Origin: Actinomycetota bacterium | GTDB taxonomy: Bacteria; Actinomycetota; Thermoleophilia; Solirubrobacterales; Solirubrobacteraceae | Assembly (NCBI GenBank): GCA_005885515.1 | Contig: VAWK01000029.1 | Span: forward strand, 13,005-77,004 | Direction of reading: 5' to 3' | Length of the DNA: 64,000 nt | Part shown: positions 42,801 to 50,827 of the stretch, piece by piece | Layout of the letters: every line of letters begins with the position of its first letter | Numbering within the stretch: the first letter of the stretch is position 1 | The notes under the pieces: model-generated | What the model saw: the letters and a program-made list of their open reading frames with translations, nothing else | What the model was told of the DNA's origin: nothing | Database searches by the model: none | Position numbers and translations under genes: made by a program

Positions 42801-44492
42801 GTGAGCGTCTCCCGGGCCGCAGGAGCACGCGCGCCTAAGACGCTCGACGGCGGGGACCACGAGCGGCGGCCGTCCGGGCATGCCCGCCGCCCGCGGGCCA
42901 AGCGCCTGGCGCTGTACGCGATCGTGCTCGTGGGCGTCGCGTCCGCGACGATGCTGCAGAACTGGTCGGACAACCAGAGCTCCCACTACGACCTGATCCG
43001 GGCGCTCGACGCGGGCCGCACGACGATCGACTACGGGCCGTACCCAACCAAAGACAAGGCGTTCTACAAGGGTCACTACTACTCGGCACGCGCGCCCGGG
43101 CTGGCGATGTACTCGCTGCCGTTCTACGAGCTGCTGACGGTCGCGGACGCGCCAGCCGTCGCGCGCTCCTCGCACGCCCTGCGAGGTGAAGATGAGATGA
43201 TCGACTTCGTCGGCCTGTGGGCCACCGTGCTTCCCGCGCTCGCTCTGCTGCTGCTGGTGTGGCGCGTGGCCGACCGCTTCGAGCCGGGCTACGGGGTGGC
43301 GACCGCCGTCGCGCTTGGCCTGGGAACGATGCTGCTGCCATTCTCGACGCTGCTCTTCTCGCACGTGTTCGCCACCCTGCTCGGCTTTGGCGCGTTTGCG
43401 ATCATGCTGCGCGAGCGCGCCGGCCCGCCGCGGCCGCTGCTGCTCGGGCTGGCGGGCCTGGCGATGGGCTACGCGATCAGCTCGGAGTACCCGCTGGCGT
43501 TCGTCGCGCTCGTGCTCGGCCTGTACCTGCTGTCACGTACGGACGCGCTTAGACCCGCGCTCGTGGCGGCCAGGGCGGGGGCGTACGTAGTCGGTGGAGT
43601 CATTGGAGTCGTGCCGCTGCTGCTCTACAACCACGCCGCCTTCCACTCGTGGACGCATCTGGCCTACTCCAACATCCCGCAGCAGCAGCGAGGGTTCTTC
43701 GGGATCTCCGCACCCAGCCTGCCGGTTCTGGCGACACTGCTGTTCGACTCGCGCGGGCTGCTCACCCTGTGCCCGCTGATGGCGATGGGAGCAGTGGGCA
43801 CGGTGCTGCTGTACCGGCGCGGGAAGCGCGCCGAGGCACTGACCATCGCGGGCGTGTGCGTGTGCTACCTGGGCTACAACTCGGGCTACTACCTGCCGTT
43901 CGGGGGGGGCTCCATGGGGCCGCGCTTTTTGCTCACGATCGTGCCCTTCCTGGGCTTTCCGATCGCGCTGGCCTTACGGCGCCTGCCGGGGCCCACCGTC
44001 GCGCTGGCAGGGGCGTCGATCGCCGTGGCCGTGGTCGCCACGATCACCCACCCGCTCGTCGGCTACGAGACCGAGACGGTCGTGTGGGGGCGCTACCTGC
44101 GGAACGGTTTCTTCCAGCCGACGATCGCCTCGGCCTTCGGCCTGGGACGCGGTTGGGGCGCAATCTGGCCGTTTTTTCTGGCGGCCGGCGCCGCGGTCGT
44201 GCTCGCAGCGCTGGTCACGCCACGGCTCAGCATGTCGGGCAGCACGCTGCGCGCGGCACTGCTGACGCTGGCGGCTTGGGGGCTGTTCGCCGCGCTCGCG
44301 CCGACCGTGCTCGGGATCGACCACCGCGGCCTGCTGAGCATCGTCGGCGCGGGCGACCATACAGCGCTGCACAAGGGCTTCGGCTCCTATCCGCTGAAGG
44401 CGCTGGCCCCGCTCGCGGCGGGGGCGGGCCTGCTCGCGCTGGCCGCCGCACGGCGCTGGCGCCACGATTCGGCGGTCGCGGCTAGTGCTTAG
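42801..44492 (+). CDS. Polytopic membrane protein, probable GT-C-like
   Basis: A 563-residue membrane protein with a basic N-terminal head (1-35), a first span (about 37-52), a luminal segment containing YDLIRALDAGRTTIDYGPYPTKDKAFYKGHYYSARAPGL (aspartates in the first loop) and about 11 more spans. The loop SWTHLAYSNIPQQQRGFFGISAP and GGSMGPRFLLTIVPFLGFP resemble membrane mannosyl/arabinosyltransferase-like proteins of actinobacteria. GTG start at 42801, eight bases after the stop of the preceding GT-C-like gene, so the pair is one operon. The acceptor is unknown. The 3' end overlaps the convergent secreted protein by 11 bp. Confidence 0.7.
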   Translation: MSVSRAAGARAPKTLDGGDHERRPSGHARRPRAKRLALYAIVLVGVASATMLQNWSDNQSSHYDLIRALDAGRTTIDYGPYPTKDKAFYKGHYYSARAPGLAMYSLPFYELLTVADAPAVARSSHALRGEDEMIDFVGLWATVLPALALLLLVWRVADRFEPGYGVATAVALGLGTMLLPFSTLLFSHVFATLLGFGAFAIMLRERAGPPRPLLLGLAGLAMGYAISSEYPLAFVALVLGLYLLSRTDALRPALVAARAGAYVVGGVIGVVPLLLYNHAAFHSWTHLAYSNIPQQQRGFFGISAPSLPVLATLLFDSRGLLTLCPLMAMGAVGTVLLYRRGKRAEALTIAGVCVCYLGYNSGYYLPFGGGSMGPRFLLTIVPFLGFPIALALRRLPGPTVALAGASIAVAVVATITHPLVGYETETVVWGRYLRNGFFQPTIASAFGLGRGWGAIWPFFLAAGAAVVLAALVTPRLSMSGSTLRAALLTLAAWGLFAALAPTVLGIDHRGLLSIVGAGDHTALHKGFGSYPLKALAPLAAGAGLLALAAARRWRHDSAVAASA

Positions 44493-45522
44493 ACACCTTC
44501 ACGTTGCACTTCGCTCCGTGCAGGCGCTTGCACACCACCACATAGCCGACTCGCGGCCGGAAGTGTCGGTCGGTGAGGCCCGCGTCAAATCGCGCCGAAT
44601 CGAGCCCGCCGCTCCAGTTGTAGATGTACAGACGCTTGATCCGCGAGTAGTCGGACGCGAGGTTGAACGTGTAGCCGAGCACGCGGGCCGCCCGCGCGAG
44701 GCCCGCCCCGCGCCGGTTGGGAAAGGCGCCGCCGAACTGCACGATGCCGCCGGTCTCGGTGAGCCACACATCGCCGCCCAGCGCGCGGCTGACTTCGCGC
44801 GTGCGCCAGCTCTGCATGCGGTTGACGTCGGAGTAGTTGTGCAACCCCCAGATCCCGGGCATGACCGTGTGCAGCCGCCCGATCGCACTCTTGAATTCGG
44901 CGATGTACCGCAGCGTGGGGCCGATTTTGTCCTGGTCGAGCACGTCCAGGCCGACGACCGTGCAGGTTGTGCACAGGCGGCGCAGGGCCTGGTAGTACTG
45001 CGCCGTCGTGCTGGCCGACGGGCTCGACAGGTAATGCGGGATGTTGCCGCGGTTGGCCTCGTCCCAGGCCTGATACTGACGCACCTTCGGGAAGCGCTTG
45101 ATGAATTTCTGCACGTCGTGGCGATACAGCGCGACGCTGGGAACCTGCGTGGGCGTGTGCTCGGAGTGGTAGAAGGCCACCAGGATCTGCGCGTGCTGTT
45201 GTTCTGCGGCCCTGATCCAGGCCGTCGTCCGCGCCAGCGAGTCGCGGTGCGCGACCGTGTCGTAGGGAGCGATGTAGCGGGCGATCTTCGTGTGCAGCTG
45301 CTGCCACAGCTGGTTGCTGAACATCTCCGCGTACTCATCGCCGACGCCGACCAGGAAGCGCGCGGCCGCATGCGCCTTGTGGCGGCTGGCGGCGTGGGCC
45401 GACGATTTCGCCGCGTGGCCGGTCGGGCTGGACGCAAGCAGCGCGCACGCAGCCAGTGCCAGTGGAGGAGTCGCGCGCGTCAGCAGGCGGCGCAGAGCTC
45501 GTAGTGGTCGTTTCATGGTCAT
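44482..45522 (-). CDS. Secreted TIM-barrel glycoside-hydrolase-like protein
   Basis: A 346-residue exported protein with a basic Sec signal (1-38, ending SPTGHA). The mature part follows a clan GH-A pattern: VGVGDEYAEMF as strand 1, LVAFYHSEH, then YQAWDEANRGN at the acid/base strand and DVWLTETGGIV at the nucleophile strand (glutamate in TETG). The usual Asn-Glu of the acid/base motif is Asp-Glu here. It resembles uncharacterised extracellular glycanase-like proteins of soil actinobacteria; substrate unknown. ATG at 45522; an in-frame ATG two codons later is equally possible. Convergent with the GT-C-like operon. Confidence 0.7.
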   Translation of the reverse strand: MTMKRPLRALRRLLTRATPPLALAACALLASSPTGHAAKSSAHAASRHKAHAAARFLVGVGDEYAEMFSNQLWQQLHTKIARYIAPYDTVAHRDSLARTTAWIRAAEQQHAQILVAFYHSEHTPTQVPSVALYRHDVQKFIKRFPKVRQYQAWDEANRGNIPHYLSSPSASTTAQYYQALRRLCTTCTVVGLDVLDQDKIGPTLRYIAEFKSAIGRLHTVMPGIWGLHNYSDVNRMQSWRTREVSRALGGDVWLTETGGIVQFGGAFPNRRGAGLARAARVLGYTFNLASDYSRIKRLYIYNWSGGLDSARFDAGLTDRHFRPRVGYVVVCKRLHGAKCNVKVSKH

Positions 45523-46027
45523 GCTCTAACAGCCCTCGGGGGGAAATGTTGCCCTTGGCGGGACATAAGAATTCGCGTGATCTTAGAAATGCACCCGCCG
45601 CGACCGGGCCGCCCTGGCCATCGGCTACACCGCCCCGGGGCCGCATTTCGCGCCGCTGAGGCCTGTTGCTGCGAGTGTTCGCCGTGCACGGCCAGGGATC
45701 CTTCCCCAGCTAGCGGGCCGCGGCGGTCTCTCCCCGGGTGGCGCAGCGCGGAGATCGGTGGCGACGCGCAGATCGACGGCGGGCCGGCGTCCAGCAGCCG
45801 CGGTGCAACTTTGATTGCAACCGCGGCCACGAGCTCGCCTTCGCCGACCCGCAGGCGGGCGATCGCCGGCACCGAGGTACAGTGTCGCGCGGGGAGCCGG
45901 GAAGCCTGGTCGGCACGCGACCGCCCGTGGACACCGTACCGACCCCGAGCCGCCACGAGAACGCCGGCGATTCCGCCGGCGAAGCGCCCCCGCCGGGCCG
46001 CGCCGGGACCCGACGGCGGCGATAGCG
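45523..46027. other. 505-bp gene-free region with hairpin-rich leader of the cation exchanger
   Basis: No gene fits this region on either strand. It contains three nested or successive hairpins on the plus strand. First, 45798-45808 pairs with 45815-45826 (CCGCGGTGCAA with TTGCAACCGCGG, one bulged A). Second, a long outer stem has GGTACAGTGTC (45876-45886) pairing with GACACCGTACC (45930-45940) at 10 of 11 positions, enclosing a GGTCG/CGACC hairpin (45909-45922). Third, GCCGGCG (45963-45969) pairs with CGCCGGC (45974-45980). The last hairpin ends 47 nt before the exchanger ATG. It could be a structured 5' leader, but no known riboswitch class was recognised. The part next to 45522 presumably holds the promoter of the divergent secreted protein. 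Confidence 0.45.
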
Positions 46028-47032
46028 ATGAGCGACGCGCTGCTGGTCGCGTTGTTTTCGATCGCAGGTGTCGTGAGCCTGTGCTTCAGCTGGGTCCTGG
46101 TGACTTCGATCGAGCGGGTGGGCGCGCGCCTCGGCATGACCGAGGGACTGCTAGGCATGCTGGCCGCGCTTGTCGCCGACGCCCCAGAGATCGCGGCTGC
46201 GGTGACGGCCCTGGCTCGGCACAACTCGCGCATCGGCGCGGGCGTAGTGATCGGTTCGAACGTCTTTAACCTGGCGGCGCTGCTCGGGCTCGCGTCGATC
46301 GTCGCGGGCCGTGTCGCACTGCACCGGCGCGTGATCGAGATGGCAGGGGCGGTCGCCGTGTGGATCGCCGTGCTGTGTCTGCTGGTGGTGGTGGGCGCGC
46401 TCTCCCCGCTTGCGGGTTTGGTCGCGGCCCTCGCCGTGCTCGGCCCCTACCTGGCGGTCCTCGGGCTTGGGCTCGAGCGACTTGCGCGCCTGCGCCTTCC
46501 GGTTTCGTGGAGGAGTTGGCTGTGCACGGCCGTCAGGGAAGAGGAGCTGGAGCTCGAGGTCGCGCTCCATCCCAGCCGCGGCGGAAGGCGCGACGTCGTG
46601 ATCGCGGCGGTCGCCGTGCTGATCGTCGTATGCGCGAGCGTGGCGATGGAGCGGACCGCCGCTACGTTCGGCGCGCGCCACGCCGTGCCCGAGATCGTGA
46701 CCGGAGCGCTGCTGCTCGCCGCCGTCACCAGCCTTCCCAATGCCGTTGCCGCGACCTATCTCGCGGCGCGCGGCCGGGGGGCAGCCGTGCTCAGCACGGC
46801 GCTCAACAGCAACGCGATCAACGTCCTGGCGGGGCTGCTGCTGCCGGCGACGCTCACGGGCCTGGGCGCGCCATCCGGGCCGACGACGTTCGTCAGCGCC
46901 AGCTACCTCGGCCTCACGGCCTTCGCGCTGGCGAGCGCCTACGTCGTGTCCGGCCTGCGCCGCGTGCCGGGCGCGCTGGTGATCGCCGCGTACCTGGGAT
47001 TCGTGGCGGTGCTGCTCGTGATCGCCGCGTAG
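46028..47032 (+). CDS. Sodium/calcium (CaCA) exchanger family membrane protein
   Basis: A 334-residue antiporter with about ten membrane spans. The two alpha-repeats of the CaCA superfamily are visible: ALVADAPEIAAAVTAL with GSNVFNLAALLG near the N-terminus, and AVTSLPNAVAATYLA with NSNAINVLAGLLLP in the second half. A charged cytoplasmic loop (about 160-195, REEELELEVALHPSRGGRR) separates them. The first repeat keeps PE (APEIA); in the second the acidic residue is replaced (LPNAV), as in some divergent members, so ion specificity is unclear. ATG at 46028. A hairpin-rich leader lies upstream and a terminator hairpin directly follows. Confidence 0.88.
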   Translation: MSDALLVALFSIAGVVSLCFSWVLVTSIERVGARLGMTEGLLGMLAALVADAPEIAAAVTALARHNSRIGAGVVIGSNVFNLAALLGLASIVAGRVALHRRVIEMAGAVAVWIAVLCLLVVVGALSPLAGLVAALAVLGPYLAVLGLGLERLARLRLPVSWRSWLCTAVREEELELEVALHPSRGGRRDVVIAAVAVLIVVCASVAMERTAATFGARHAVPEIVTGALLLAAVTSLPNAVAATYLAARGRGAAVLSTALNSNAINVLAGLLLPATLTGLGAPSGPTTFVSASYLGLTAFALASAYVVSGLRRVPGALVIAAYLGFVAVLLVIAA

Positions 47033-47036
47033 CGGA

Positions 47037-47062
47037 CGGGGCGGGATTCCCTTCCCGCCCCG
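47037..47062 (+). terminator. Hairpin directly after exchanger gene
   Basis: CGGGGCGGGA (47037-47046) pairs perfectly with TCCCGCCCCG (47053-47062) around a 6-nt loop (TTCCCT), beginning 4 bp after the stop codon. Confidence 0.75.
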
Positions 47063-47379
47063 CGGCTGCGCTCTGCGTGGCGCCCGGGCGTCCTGCCGGG
47101 GAGGCGCTCCCGCGGGCCGTTCCCTTGCCGGCGCGCGGCCGTACCCACACAGCTCCGGACAAACGTTTGCGCGTTCACGCGGCGCGCAGGTAACCCAGCG
47201 GTGAACGACCCTCAACTGCGCCCACTTGCGACCGCCAATCCCGCGCCACAGCGGTGGCATCCCAATGCCGCCGCTCAGAGTCGACGTCGACGCGTGAGCG
47301 ACCCGCCTTCGTGTGGGGAACTTCCGCGGTTTGACGGCGATGGCGCTGGACCGGGCCGGCCAGGCTGTGGCGCAGTTGC
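47063..47379. other. Gene-free stretch between convergent exchanger and serS
   Basis: About 317 bp with no convincing gene, tRNA or repeat. A minus-strand frame at 47175-47429 overlaps the serS end and resembles no family. This is the common 3' region of the two convergent genes. Confidence 0.5.
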
Positions 47380-48678
47380 CTAACGCCGCGGAGCGCGGGC
47401 GTCCAGGCCGGTCGGGGCGCCGTGCGCAACGAGCGCCGCCGGCAGGCGCACGCTGCCGTCCGCGCGCTGGCCGTTCTCGAGCAGCGCGATGATCGTGCGG
47501 CCGACCGCGACCGCGGTCCCGTTGAGCGTATGCAGCACTTCGGTGCGCTTGCCGCCGCCCTGCTCCGCGGCCCCAGGGGGGGCGCGCCGCAGGCGGATGT
47601 TAAGCCGCCGCGCCTGGTAGTCGGTCGTGTTCGAGCACGAGGTCAGCTCGCGGTAGCGTCCCTCGCTCGGCAGCCAGGCCTCGCAGTCGTACTTCTTGGC
47701 GGCCGAGCTGCCGAGCTCGCCCACCGCGATGTTGACGACGCGGTATGGCAGCTCGAGCTCGCGCAGGATCTCCTCCTCGATCGCCAGGATGCGCTCGTGC
47801 TCGGCTGCCGACTGCTCGGGGGCGACGAAGCTGAACATCTCCACCTTGTCGAACTGGTGCACGCGGAAGATCCCGTGCGTGTCCTTGCCGGCCGCGCCCG
47901 CCTCGCGGCGGAAGCAGGGCGAGAAGCCCGCGTAGCGCAGCGGCAGCCGTTCGCCGTCGATGATCTCGCCGTCGTGCAGAGAGGCGAGCGCCACCTCGGA
48001 GGTGCCGAGCAGGTACAGCTCATCGTCGGCCAGCCGGTAGATCTGCTGCTCGGTGTCGGGCAGAAAGCCGGTGCCGTACAGCGCGCGCTCGCGCACGAGC
48101 ACAGGCGGGATCACGGGCTCGAAGCCGTGTGCCGCGAGCTTGTCGAGCGTCCAGCTCACGAGCGCGAGCTCGAGCGCCACGAGCTCGCCTTTGAGATACG
48201 CAAAGCGCGAGCCCGAGAGCTTGGCCGCACGTTCGGTGTCGATCAGCGGCCCGGCGAGCTCGAGATGGTCGCGGGGCTCAAACGCCAGCTCGGGGAGCTC
48301 CCCAACCTCCCGCAGCACCTCGTCATCGGGCCCCGGCGCGGCGCTCGGATCGGGCAGGTTGGGCAGCAGCGCGAGCGCCGCCTGCAGCTGCTGCTCGGCG
48401 ATCCGCGCCTGCTCGGCGCGCGCCTTCACCTCCACGCTCAGCTGCTTCATCCGGGCTAGCTCCGGCTCGACGTCCGCTCCCGCGCGCTTGCCCGCCGCGA
48501 TGCGCTCGGAGTGCTCGCGCTGCTCCGCGCGCAGCGTCTCGGCCGCGGTCGTCGCCGAGCGCCACTGCGCGTCCTTGGCCAGGACCTCGTCGAGCGCCTC
48601 TCCCAGCGCGGGGTGGCGTGCCAGCAGCGCCGCGCGGACGCCGACGGGATCCTCGCGGATTCGCCTGAGGTCGAGCAC
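47380..48678 (-). CDS. serS: Seryl-tRNA synthetase
   Basis: A 432-residue class II aminoacyl-tRNA synthetase. The N-terminal coiled-coil arm (about 30-100) follows MLDLRRIREDPVGVRAALL. The catalytic core contains motif 2 in PCFRREAGAAGKDTHGIFRVHQF and motif 3 in LNGTAVAVGRTIIALLENGQ, plus TSCSNTTDYQARR, which is typical of SerRS. The GTG at 48678 starts at the conserved MLDLRxIRE and is the best start; the frame is open further upstream but without homology. Located 43 bp after the cytochrome c gene and in the same direction. Confidence 0.95.
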   Translation of the reverse strand: MLDLRRIREDPVGVRAALLARHPALGEALDEVLAKDAQWRSATTAAETLRAEQREHSERIAAGKRAGADVEPELARMKQLSVEVKARAEQARIAEQQLQAALALLPNLPDPSAAPGPDDEVLREVGELPELAFEPRDHLELAGPLIDTERAAKLSGSRFAYLKGELVALELALVSWTLDKLAAHGFEPVIPPVLVRERALYGTGFLPDTEQQIYRLADDELYLLGTSEVALASLHDGEIIDGERLPLRYAGFSPCFRREAGAAGKDTHGIFRVHQFDKVEMFSFVAPEQSAAEHERILAIEEEILRELELPYRVVNIAVGELGSSAAKKYDCEAWLPSEGRYRELTSCSNTTDYQARRLNIRLRRAPPGAAEQGGGKRTEVLHTLNGTAVAVGRTIIALLENGQRADGSVRLPAALVAHGAPTGLDARAPRR

Positions 48679-48721
48679 TCGCTCCGCCGGGTGGTGTCCT
48701 AGGGCGTGGCGAGGTCGGTCA

Positions 48722-49111
48722 TCACGGGGTGTTCGCGGCCTGGCGACCGGAGTACTGCGCGAGGAACGTCGCGACCGCCCGTGCGTCTTCGCCCACCACG
48801 ATGTTCTGGGGCATGATCGCACCCGAGAAGCCGCCGTTCCTGATCGCGTAGAGGACCTGTTCGAGGTTCTCCTTGCGGACGTTGAAGTTCGGCCCGTTGG
48901 TGGGCAGGCGGTTCTTGATGTTCGTGGCCGATCCCTGCGCGCCGACGAGGGACAGGGTGTGACAGCCCGAGCAGTGATCGCGGAACAGCACCGCGCCGTG
49001 GTGGTAGGGGCTCGAGCTCGAGAGCTGGATGCCCTGCGAGCCGCACCCCGCAACCAGCAGCGCGAGCGTCACGCTCGCAGCCGCGACCGATGTTCGCGCG
49101 CGAAGGATCAT
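48722..49111 (-). CDS. Cytochrome c lipoprotein
   Basis: A 129-residue c-type cytochrome anchored by a lipid. The signal ASVTLALLVAGC has a lipobox cysteine at 23. The haem motif is Cys47-x-x-Cys50-His51 (HCSGCHTL), and Met100 in GAIMPQN is the probable sixth ligand. The fold length is that of a small class I cytochrome such as those serving cytochrome oxidases. ATG at 49111. Sits between serS and a membrane protein, opposite the complex I operon, so an electron-transport role in the same chain is likely though not shown. Confidence 0.9.
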   Translation of the reverse strand: MILRARTSVAAASVTLALLVAGCGSQGIQLSSSSPYHHGAVLFRDHCSGCHTLSLVGAQGSATNIKNRLPTNGPNFNVRKENLEQVLYAIRNGGFSGAIMPQNIVVGEDARAVATFLAQYSGRQAANTP

Positions 49112-49192
49112 GCGGGGCGGGACGGGAAGGCCCTCATGCGGGCCGGAATATATAGAGCGGCGGCCACCGAGCGAGCGGCGTGCAGCCAGCGG

Positions 49193-49657
49193 TCAGAAGC
49201 CGTGCGCGGTGCTTGCCGCGCGCAGGGCCAAAAACACGACCACCAGCGCCGAGGTCGCCATCACACCGATCTCGCGCCGCACGATCTGCGCCACGACCCC
49301 CCGCTGCTCGCGCTCGGGCAGCCGCCCCACCGCCTCGGCGCCTGCCAGGCCGCGCTGGTCGAGGACTGTCTGCGCCGAGCTTACGCGCAGCTGCTCGCCG
49401 ACGAAGGCCACCGCCAGCGGCAGCAACGCGTAGAGGTAGAAGAGGTGGTCGCGGGGGTAGTTGCCCGCCGCCGCCAGCGAGCCGACGGCCAGCGCGAGGG
49501 TCAGCGCCGAGCCCTGCCCGACGCGCAGCAGCAGCCAGAAGGTGCGCGCCCCGCGCAGGTTCGGGTCCCCCAGGTACCAGAGCCAGCCGCCGAGCGTCGC
49601 GGCGATCGCGTTGAGCGCCGCGACCGCCAGGGTGCCGGCCACGATCGCGGCGGTCAT
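49193..49657 (-). CDS. Conserved-looking membrane protein of unknown function
   Basis: A 154-residue protein with four hydrophobic segments (about 2-26, 38-62, 70-90, 127-147). A conserved-looking NYPRDHLFYLYALLPLA loop enters the third span, and a soluble basic/acidic segment follows (about 91-126). No family was recognised. ATG at 49657. It is divergent from nuoA across 88 bp and shares direction with the cytochrome c gene, which begins 81 bp downstream, so it may be part of the same respiratory neighbourhood. Confidence 0.65.
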   Translation of the reverse strand: MTAAIVAGTLAVAALNAIAATLGGWLWYLGDPNLRGARTFWLLLRVGQGSALTLALAVGSLAAAGNYPRDHLFYLYALLPLAVAFVGEQLRVSSAQTVLDQRGLAGAEAVGRLPEREQRGVVAQIVRREIGVMATSALVVVFLALRAASTAHGF

Positions 49658-49699
49658 GCCTGCCCGACCGGTGCGATCACGCCGTTGATATCGAGCCGA

Positions 49700-49737
49700 T
49701 TGCCACTATGTAACACTTTGCCACAAGGTGCTATAAA
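49700..49737 (+). promoter_or_regulatory. Possible nuo promoter/operator region
   Basis: An unusually AT-rich patch just before nuoA. It contains two TTGCCAC copies 18 bp apart (49700-49706 and 49718-49724), the imperfect inverted repeat CACTTTG/CAAGGTG (49714-49730) and a TATAAA at 49732-49737, only 8 bp from the GTG start. A promoter is likely in this 88-bp divergent gap, but the exact hexamers are not certain. Confidence 0.3.
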
Positions 49738-49745
49738 CGCGCTCG

Positions 49746-50102
49746 GTGCTGCGTAGCTACCTCCCAGCGATCGTCTTCCTCCTTCTCGGTGGCATCGTGG
49801 GCGGGGCGTTTGCAGCGCTGAACTCCCTCATCGGACCGCGCCGTCCCACGCCCCACAAGCAGGACCCATATGAGTGCGGGCTGCCGTCCGAGGTCAAGCG
49901 CGGCATGCGCTTCGGAATCAGCTTCTACCTGATCGCGATGCTGTTCATCCTGTTCGACCTCGAGGTCGTGTTCCTGTATCCGATCGCGGTCCAGCTGCGC
50001 GCCTTCGGCAGCTTCGCGCTGATCGAGACGGTCGTGTTCGTGGCCCTGCTGCTGGTCGCCTTGATCTACGTGTGGCGCAGAGGAGCCTTGGAGTGGAGGT
50101 AA
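49746..50102 (+). CDS. nuoA: NADH-quinone oxidoreductase subunit A
   Basis: A 118-residue membrane subunit of complex I with three spans (about 6-30, 60-80, 88-110). The conserved loop PTPHKQDPYECGLPSE and MRFGISFYLIAMLFILFDLEVVFLYP are NuoA hallmarks. GTG start at 49746. First gene of the nuo operon; its stop overlaps the start of nuoB by 10 bp. Confidence 0.95.
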   Translation: MLRSYLPAIVFLLLGGIVGGAFAALNSLIGPRRPTPHKQDPYECGLPSEVKRGMRFGISFYLIAMLFILFDLEVVFLYPIAVQLRAFGSFALIETVVFVALLLVALIYVWRRGALEWR

Positions 50103-50827
50103 GGCGCGAGCCGCTGCCGCCCACCTCCGCCGCTACGCCGGGAGTTCCCGAGCACGTCGATCCGCAGGCCCTAGGCGTTCGCGAGCTGAACGCCAGCCAG
50201 CTGCTGCGCGGCGGAGACCTGCTCGGCGCCAACCGGCCCGCGCACCTGGAGGCCGCCGATCTCGAGCGCTACGTGCAGGAGCGTACGCTGACCACAACGC
50301 TCGACCGAGCGGTTGCGTGGGCGCGGTCGAACTCCTTCTTCCCGCTCTCGTTCGGGCTGGCCTGCTGCGCGATGGAGCAGTTCCACGCGGCCGGGCCGCG
50401 CCTGGACATCGCGCGCTTCGGCTACGAGGCGTTCCGGGCCTCGCCCAGGCAGGCCGACCTGATCATCCTCGCGGGGCGCGTGTCGATCAAGATGGCGCCG
50501 ATCATCCGCCGCCTGTATGACCAGATGCTCGAGCCGAAGTGGGCCATCTCGATGGGCGCCTGCTGCAGCTCGATGGGCGTGTTCAACAACTACGCGCTCG
50601 TGCCGGCCGACAAGTTCATGCCGATCGACGTTCACGTGCCCGGCTGCCCGCCCCGGCCCGAGGCGCTGATGCATGGCGTGCTCAAGCTGCGCCAGATGGT
50701 CCAGAACGATCCCGACGCCGGCTGGCGCGAGCGCTACCACGCCCGCGGCACCGAGGAGATCCTGCCCTCGCCCCACGCGGCGGCGGCGGTGAACGTGCCC
50801 CTGGAAGGGGACACGGCCGGTGCCTGA
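50093..50827 (+). CDS. nuoB: NADH-quinone oxidoreductase subunit B
   Basis: A 244-residue subunit carrying the N2 [4Fe-4S] cluster next to the quinone site. Cluster ligands are Cys91 and Cys92 (FGLACCAME), Cys157 (GACCSSMG) and Cys185 (PGCPPRPE). An N-terminal extension of about 55 residues (PPTSAATPGVPEHVDPQALG) and a 40-residue C-terminal extension make it larger than usual. GTG start at 50093 with GAGGAG 7 nt upstream, inside the end of nuoA. Confidence 0.94.
   Translation: MEVRREPLPPTSAATPGVPEHVDPQALGVRELNASQLLRGGDLLGANRPAHLEAADLERYVQERTLTTTLDRAVAWARSNSFFPLSFGLACCAMEQFHAAGPRLDIARFGYEAFRASPRQADLIILAGRVSIKMAPIIRRLYDQMLEPKWAISMGACCSSMGVFNNYALVPADKFMPIDVHVPGCPPRPEALMHGVLKLRQMVQNDPDAGWRERYHARGTEEILPSPHAAAAVNVPLEGDTAGA

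Noticed and set aside
45876-45940. Possible cobalamin or yybP-ykoY riboswitch before the exchanger
   Set aside because: A GGGAAGCC stretch recalls cobalamin elements and the gene type recalls yybP-ykoY, but the required conserved cores are absent; kept only as an unclassified structured leader.
47063-47429. tRNA or small gene near serS
   Set aside because: No cloverleaf with a TTCGA arm was found, and the 84-codon minus-strand frame overlaps the serS end without similarity to any family.
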